Below, one piece after another: positions 59,987 through 64,000 of a stretch of 64,000 bases of DNA (position 1 is its first letter; each line of letters starts with the position of its first letter). Origin of the DNA: Verrucomicrobiia bacterium (lineage in GTDB: Bacteria > Verrucomicrobiota > Verrucomicrobiia > Limisphaerales > JADLHS01). The notes under the pieces are model-generated. The model saw only the letters and a program-made list of their open reading frames with translations. It had not been told where the DNA came from and ran no database searches. The DNA lies in the NCBI GenBank assembly GCA_026125285.1, contig JAHCLO010000003.1:166661-230660 (forward strand). The letters run 5' to 3'. The position numbers and the translations under genes are program-made.

Positions 59987-61315
59987 TTACTTGGGGCCGC
60001 CGATGTAGAACTCCCGGTGTTCGAGCCGGCTCACGATCATTTCCACCGTGCGCTCAATAGCGCCAAGATTGGCGCGCACGACCTTGATGGCGTTCTGGCC
60101 CAGTTGTTCCCGGCGCGCCGGGTCAGACAGCAACTGCGCGAGGGCAGCTTCCAACTCGGTCACGTTCTGCACCTGCACCGCTCCGTCGTGGGCCACAAAC
60201 CCGCGCACGACCTCGGCAAAATTCTGCATGTTGGGGCCGAACACCATCGCCTTGCCCAGCGCCCCCGGTTCGATGGGATTCTGTCCGCCGGTTGCGGTGA
60301 GACTCTTGCCGACAAAAATGACGGTGGCGTGTTCGTAGAAGTATCTTAGCTCGCCGGTGGTGTTCACGACGAGGCATTGCAGTTCGCCGGGTTGACGCTG
60401 GTATTTGGCCGTAATCTCGCTGCGGTAGGCGAACCTCACGCCGCGGGCATCCAATTCGCGGCCGACCTCGCGGCTGCGCTCAAAATGGCGCGGGACAATA
60501 ATCAGGAACAGGTCGGGGAATTGCGCCCGTAGTTTCAGAAACGTCTCCGCCAGGATGGCTTCCTCGCCGGGGTGCGTACTGCCGCCCACCAACAAGGGGG
60601 TGGCCGGTGGCACGCCGAGTTGTTGCAGCAGTGAAGGAACGTTCAACAGCCGGCGCTCATCAAGCTTCGCTGCGTCGAACTTCATACTCCCAACGACGTG
60701 AACCGCTTCCGGACGGCAGCCCAGTGCCCGCAATCTGGCGGCATCGGCCTCGTTCTGCGCCCCGACGCCGGCGAAGGCGCGGAAGAGTCGCCGAAACAAG
60801 AAACCACAAAGCCGATAGCGCCGATACGAGCGATCCGAGAGCCGGGCGTTCACGAGGAACAACAGGATGTCCTGGCTGCTCGCGCGCCAAATGAAGTTCG
60901 GCCAAATCTCGGCCTCAACGAGCACGACCGCTTCGGGTTTGACGGTGGCCAGCGCGCGGGCAACGTATCGGCGACGGTCAATCGGGTAGTAAATCTTGCT
61001 GACGTGGGTGGGCAGTTTCTTCTGCAACTCGCCCATGCCGGTGGTGGTAGTGGTGGAGACGACGATTTTGGCGTTGGGCAGCCGCGGTTCGATGGCGCGG
61101 ATCAATTGCGTGCAAATATTGACCTCGCCCACGCTGACCGCGTGCAGCCAGATCACCTGCCGGTTGGTCAGCGCTTGTTTGAGTTTCGGATCGTAACGGC
61201 CAAACCGTTGCATGAAACCGTCCACCCAGTTGCCCCGCCGCGACAGCCGCAGAAAATAATACGGCGCCGACAGCACGAAAAAGAACAGGAATAGAATGTT
61301 GTAAAGAGTCCTCAC
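59987..61315 (-). CDS. waaA: 3-deoxy-D-manno-octulosonate (Kdo) transferase
   Basis: A 442-residue inner-membrane GT30 enzyme that adds Kdo to lipid A, showing the cell makes LPS. One N-terminal membrane helix (MRTLYNILFLFFFVLSAPYYFLRL) anchors it. The catalytic base is expected at E64 in WLHAVSVGEVN. Family motifs include IVVSTTTTTGMGELQKKL, YYPIDRRRYVARALATVKPEAVVLVEAEIWPNF, VGGSTHPGEEAIL, RHFERSREVGREL and VGKSLTATGGQNPIEPGALGKAMVFGPNMQNF. All are present. The protein starts at ATG 61315. Gap to the next gene is 312 bases. Mono- or bifunctionality cannot be told. Confidence 0.93.
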   Translation of the reverse strand: MRTLYNILFLFFFVLSAPYYFLRLSRRGNWVDGFMQRFGRYDPKLKQALTNRQVIWLHAVSVGEVNICTQLIRAIEPRLPNAKIVVSTTTTTGMGELQKKLPTHVSKIYYPIDRRRYVARALATVKPEAVVLVEAEIWPNFIWRASSQDILLFLVNARLSDRSYRRYRLCGFLFRRLFRAFAGVGAQNEADAARLRALGCRPEAVHVVGSMKFDAAKLDERRLLNVPSLLQQLGVPPATPLLVGGSTHPGEEAILAETFLKLRAQFPDLFLIIVPRHFERSREVGRELDARGVRFAYRSEITAKYQRQPGELQCLVVNTTGELRYFYEHATVIFVGKSLTATGGQNPIEPGALGKAMVFGPNMQNFAEVVRGFVAHDGAVQVQNVTELEAALAQLLSDPARREQLGQNAIKVVRANLGAIERTVEMIVSRLEHREFYIGGPK

Positions 61316-61627
61316 GCTAACATTGCATCATCCGATTGAAATGAATTTCACGCAAACTCCTCCGCGGCGCAAAGGAAATGTTCCGTTCGGGAAAGAAATC
61401 CCCGAACCATCCAACCGGGGCGGCCGGTCGAAGGCGGTTCCGCAACCAAGTGTGACCGCGCGTATGACACTCGAGCCTTGGTTTCAACTCGCGGAACCGT
61501 TCCCTTCCGGCAGACACCAATGCGGTCAGCAGGAAATGGACGGCAGCGACGGTGGCGCTGGCGACGGCAAGAATCTGTTCAGATAGTGGGCATCCAGGTC
61601 CGGCCCGGGGCTGCAGCTTCGTCAGGA
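61316..61627. other. 312-base stretch without a recognised gene
   Basis: A + strand frame of 87 codons starts at 61323 (HPIEMNFTQTPPRRKGNVPFGKE...) but has no family resemblance and I do not call it. This region should hold the promoter of waaA on the minus strand; an obvious -35/-10 pair is not seen. Confidence 0.35.
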
Positions 61628-62047
61628 TCAGAAATTGAATATACTGAGAACGCCTTCAATCACGACCTCAACCAGCGCGTTCACGGCGCCATCGCCGACG
61701 GTCTCGGCGAACTTGGATGGCGCCTGATAATCCACCCAAGAAATGGTCGTTCCGTGAACAAAGGCACCCTTGCAGGTCTGGCATTGATAGGCGTCAAAAC
61801 CGTGACTGGATCCTGGGACAAGGGTATGGTCATGGCAGCGCGGGCAGGTCAACTGATCGGTTCGAGCGAAGATCATGCGTGGAGACCATGTCGCCGGAGG
61901 AAAGCGACTGCGGTTTGGATGTGTGTTTCGGTAGGTTTCGATCTCCCCCGCGTCAAACCAGATTCCCCGACAAGCGGTGCAATGGTCCAACTGGATCCCA
62001 CAGTGTTGAACCGCAGAAAGGGGCTTGCTGCAAGCGGGACAGTTCAT
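61628..62047 (-). CDS. Small zinc-ribbon (zf-TFIIB) protein
   Basis: A 139-residue protein with two zinc-ribbon modules. The first is MNCPACSKPLSAVQHCGIQLDHCTACRGIWFDAGEIE, the standard zf-TFIIB pattern CPxC...CxxCxGxWFDxxE. The second is CPRCHDHTLVPGSSHGFDAYQCQTCKGAFV. A short hydrophobic tail (VVIEGVLSIFNF) ends it. ATG 62047 was chosen over the ORF start at 62101 because it places the first Cys pair at the N-terminus. The same domain forms the N-terminus of the rhomboid protease at 51.6 kb. Function unknown. Confidence 0.8.
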   Translation of the reverse strand: MNCPACSKPLSAVQHCGIQLDHCTACRGIWFDAGEIETYRNTHPNRSRFPPATWSPRMIFARTDQLTCPRCHDHTLVPGSSHGFDAYQCQTCKGAFVHGTTISWVDYQAPSKFAETVGDGAVNALVEVVIEGVLSIFNF

Positions 62048-62222
62048 GCCAAACGACCGTTGGAATCTCGCATCTACGTCACTTTCGATGAGTGCCCACA
62101 CTCATCTGGATGGCGGGGTTATCCTTTCAACCCTTCCAGCGCAATGCAAAAAACTGGTCACCATTGTCTGCGCGCCACCGTCAATGTCACTGTGATTCGC
62201 CGGCCAGACCTCACAATCAGGC

Positions 62223-63542
62223 TCAAATCGCGAAATCGTTGTATTCCGGTTTCACGGCCTCGGTTGGCGGAAGCAGCATACCGGCGGCGACGGTGGCATT
62301 CGTGCCCTGCTCGATGATTACGAACGCGCCAGTCAGTCGGTTGGTGCTGTAACCGTCAAACACCAGCGGGCGCGCGGTCTTGAGGCGAATCTCCCCAATG
62401 TCGTTGAGCGCGAGTTCCGGGGGCTCTGGTTCGGCGTCGAAGGTTGAAATGTTGATCCGGTTTTCAATGGTGGTAACGACGGCTTGCGTGGTTTGCGTGG
62501 TGTGTTTGAGAAAGTACTTCTTCCCGCGCTGCAAGGGCCGCGGGTGCATCCAACCCACCCGGGCGCGCAGTTCGGTACTCGCCCCGGGCAGCAGGTCCAT
62601 GCCCACGATCATGTCGCCGCGGCTGACATCGAGGTCGTGCTCCAGGCAGAGGGTGACGGATTGGGGGCAGAAGGCCTCTGGCAGCGGGCCGTCGTGGGTC
62701 CAGAGTTCCTTCACCGTGCTCCGAAAACCACCGGGCAGCACCAAGACCTTCTGCCCCACCCTGACGATGCCGCCGGCAATCTGTCCGCTTAAGCCTCTGA
62801 AGTCATGCAACCGCGGATCGCGTGGATTATTCGGACGATTCACCCACTGAACCGGCAGGCGGAAGGCGCTAAGATTCCAGTCGCTGGCAATATGCACGGT
62901 TTCCAAATGCCCCAACAACGTCGGGCCTTCAAACCAGGGCGTGTGGTTGGATTTCTCCACGACGTTATCGCCGTTGAGCGCGCTCAAGGGGATGAATTTC
63001 ACGTCCTTGAACACGTCGAGCCGGGGCAAAAACGCCTCGAACTGGTCGCGGATTTCGCGGAACCGATCCTCACTCCAATCCACCAGATCCATTTTGTTGA
63101 CCGCAATGACCAGGTGCGGAATGCCGAGCAACGCGGCGATGTAAGTGTGCCGGCGGCTTTGTTCGATCACGCCCTGCCGCGCGTCCACGAGCACGATGGA
63201 CAGATTGGCGGTGGACGCGCCGGTGATCATGTTGCGCGTGTACTGCACATGGCCCGGCGTGTCCGCGACGATGAATTTGCGGCGCGGCGTGGCAAAGTAG
63301 CGATACGCGACATCAATCGTAATTCCCTGTTCCCGTTCGGCGCGCAAGCCGTCGGTGAGGTTGGCCAGATTGATCTGGCCACCGCCGGTGATGTCGGCGG
63401 AACGCGCCAGCGCTTCAAGCTGATCCTCCATCAGCGATTTCGAATCGTAGAGCAATCGGCCAATCAATGTGGACTTGCCGTCGTCCACGCTGCCGCAGGT
63501 GTTGAAGCGGAGGATGTCAATGGGATGTGGTTGGGTGGACAT
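62223..63542 (-). CDS. cysN: Sulfate adenylyltransferase subunit 1, GTPase
   Basis: A 439-residue EF-Tu-like GTPase that forms ATP sulfurylase with CysD and drives adenylyl sulfate synthesis in sulfate assimilation. G1 is CGSVDDGKSTLIGRLLYDSK, switch I/G2 lies in REQGITIDVAYRYF, G3 is VADTPGHVQYTRNM, G4 is AVNKMDLVDW. Domain 2 and 3 beta-barrels follow (FRLPVQWVNRPN..., GGFRSTVKEL). The protein is 439 residues, and no CysC (APS kinase) fusion is present. The start is ATG 63542 (MSTQPHPIDILRFNTCGSVDDGK); the upstream open frame covers the cysD gene. It follows cysD by 14 bases. Confidence 0.94.
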   Translation of the reverse strand: MSTQPHPIDILRFNTCGSVDDGKSTLIGRLLYDSKSLMEDQLEALARSADITGGGQINLANLTDGLRAEREQGITIDVAYRYFATPRRKFIVADTPGHVQYTRNMITGASTANLSIVLVDARQGVIEQSRRHTYIAALLGIPHLVIAVNKMDLVDWSEDRFREIRDQFEAFLPRLDVFKDVKFIPLSALNGDNVVEKSNHTPWFEGPTLLGHLETVHIASDWNLSAFRLPVQWVNRPNNPRDPRLHDFRGLSGQIAGGIVRVGQKVLVLPGGFRSTVKELWTHDGPLPEAFCPQSVTLCLEHDLDVSRGDMIVGMDLLPGASTELRARVGWMHPRPLQRGKKYFLKHTTQTTQAVVTTIENRINISTFDAEPEPPELALNDIGEIRLKTARPLVFDGYSTNRLTGAFVIIEQGTNATVAAGMLLPPTEAVKPEYNDFAI

Positions 63543-63556
63543 GAGGAGAGTTGGCT

Positions 63557-64000
63557 TCAGAAATATCCCTGCTTCTTCCGGTCTTCCATCGCCGCCTCGG
63601 ACGATTTGTCGTCGGCTCGCGAACCCCGTTCCGTTACCCGCGCGGCGGCAATCTCCGTGATGATGTCGTCCACCGAATCCGCCGGCGATTCCACCATGCC
63701 GGTGCTGATGATGTCGCCGATGGTGCGCACCCGGACGACCAACTCGCGAGTCTCCTCGGTAGGCTTGGGTGGCAACAGATCGGTGACTGGCAGCCACTGG
63801 CCACCCCGCCGCACCACTTTCCGCGGGTGGCTGAAATAAATCGTGGGCACGGCGAGTTGCTCCCGTTTGATGTATTCCCACACGTCCATCTCCGTCCAGT
63901 TGCTGAGTGGAAACGCCCGCATGTGTTCGCCGGGATTCACTCTGGCGTTGTAGAGGTTCCACAACTCGGGCCGCTGGTTCTTGGGGTCCCACTGGCCGAA
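63557..64000 (-). CDS. cysD: Sulfate adenylyltransferase subunit 2, 5'-truncated by the window
   Basis: The C-terminal 147 codons of CysD, the PP-loop ATP-pyrophosphatase that makes adenylyl sulfate with CysN. The visible part begins FGQWDPKNQRPELWNLYNARVNPGEH and contains RAFPLSNWTEMDVWEYIKREQLAVPTIYFSHPRKVVRRGGQW, family-diagnostic blocks, and ends SSEAAMEDRKKQGYF. The PP-loop itself lies beyond the window edge. The stop precedes cysN by 14 bases, so the two are one operon. Confidence 0.92.
   Translation of the reverse strand, partial: FGQWDPKNQRPELWNLYNARVNPGEHMRAFPLSNWTEMDVWEYIKREQLAVPTIYFSHPRKVVRRGGQWLPVTDLLPPKPTEETRELVVRVRTIGDIISTGMVESPADSVDDIITEIAAARVTERGSRADDKSSEAAMEDRKKQGYF

Noticed and set aside
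61323..61586. 87-codon + strand ORF in the gap after waaA
   Set aside because: No start context, no family resemblance, and composition of a random GC-rich frame.
1..64000. tRNA, rRNA and CRISPR arrays
   Set aside because: I found no cloverleaf-like segments with conserved GGTTCGA arms, no rRNA stretches and no regularly spaced direct repeats; the only regular repetition is the protein-coding repeat at 45-51 kb.

Overview
The window looks like a chromosomal segment of a GC-rich, free-living Gram-negative bacterium of the Verrucomicrobiota, probably a Limisphaerales/Pedosphaera-like lineage. This is inferred from several things together: a dense set of secreted formylglycine sulfatases and unusual glycoside hydrolases, a lipid A Kdo transferase (LPS outer membrane), a PilT-type retraction ATPase, giant secreted proteins ending in the 'STNL..W...FFRV' type of C-terminus common in that phylum, and abundant palindromic repeats. 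No rRNA, tRNA or CRISPR was seen. The species is not determinable from the window.

Layout. 0.3-6.3 kb: four consecutive same-strand secreted sulfatases. 6.5-19.3 kb: secreted carbohydrate-active and related proteins (beta-helix protein, GH172/DUF2961, GH99 endo-mannosidase-like, Tat-exported amidohydrolase, GHL6-like putative glycosidase and a 670-residue unknown), interrupted by a small MNT/HepT toxin-antitoxin pair. 19.6-21.6 kb: an ECF sigma factor operon with a membrane protein, a periplasmic Spy/CpxP-like protein and a secreted protein. 21.7-26.9 kb: a GNAT acetyltransferase, a glycerol-1-phosphate-dehydrogenase-like enzyme and a 1141-residue fusion of a GH30-like and a second clan-A-like glycosidase module. 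26.9-29.9 kb: a seven-blade FG-GAP propeller protein, a two-domain CbiX/SirB chelatase and a SIMPL protein. 30.1-33.8 kb: a tightly overlapping five-gene operon led by a GbsR-type regulator with a palindromic operator candidate. 33.9-38.9 kb: citramalate synthase followed by valyl-tRNA synthetase. 39.0-41.5 kb: an Ala-rich secreted protein with promoter and terminator, and an O-antigen-ligase-like protein. 41.5-45.2 kb: one insertion sequence nested inside another. 45.2-51.5 kb: a 2104-residue Gly-rich secreted protein with seven tandem repeats. 51.6-64 kb: rhomboid protease, Gfo/Idh/MocA oxidoreductase, M20 peptidase, beta-CASP hydrolase, PilZ-like/PilT pair, WaaA, zinc-ribbon protein and cysN plus a truncated cysD.

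How it fits together. The left 29 kb reads as a battery for stripping sulfate from, and cutting, complex polysaccharides outside the cell. It lacks a SusC/SusD pair in the part visible here. CysD/CysN at the right edge activate sulfate, but a functional link to the sulfatases is only inference.

The most striking observation is in valS (35460-38852). This essential housekeeping gene carries three in-frame insertions made of palindromic repeats of two different families, placed in what should be inter-domain or surface loops. They help explain a length of 1130 residues against the usual 880-950. This resembles the Rickettsia palindromic-element phenomenon but with different, MITE-like sequences. 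A third palindrome family sits as a perfect 28-bp inverted repeat in the intergenic region at 30025-30102.
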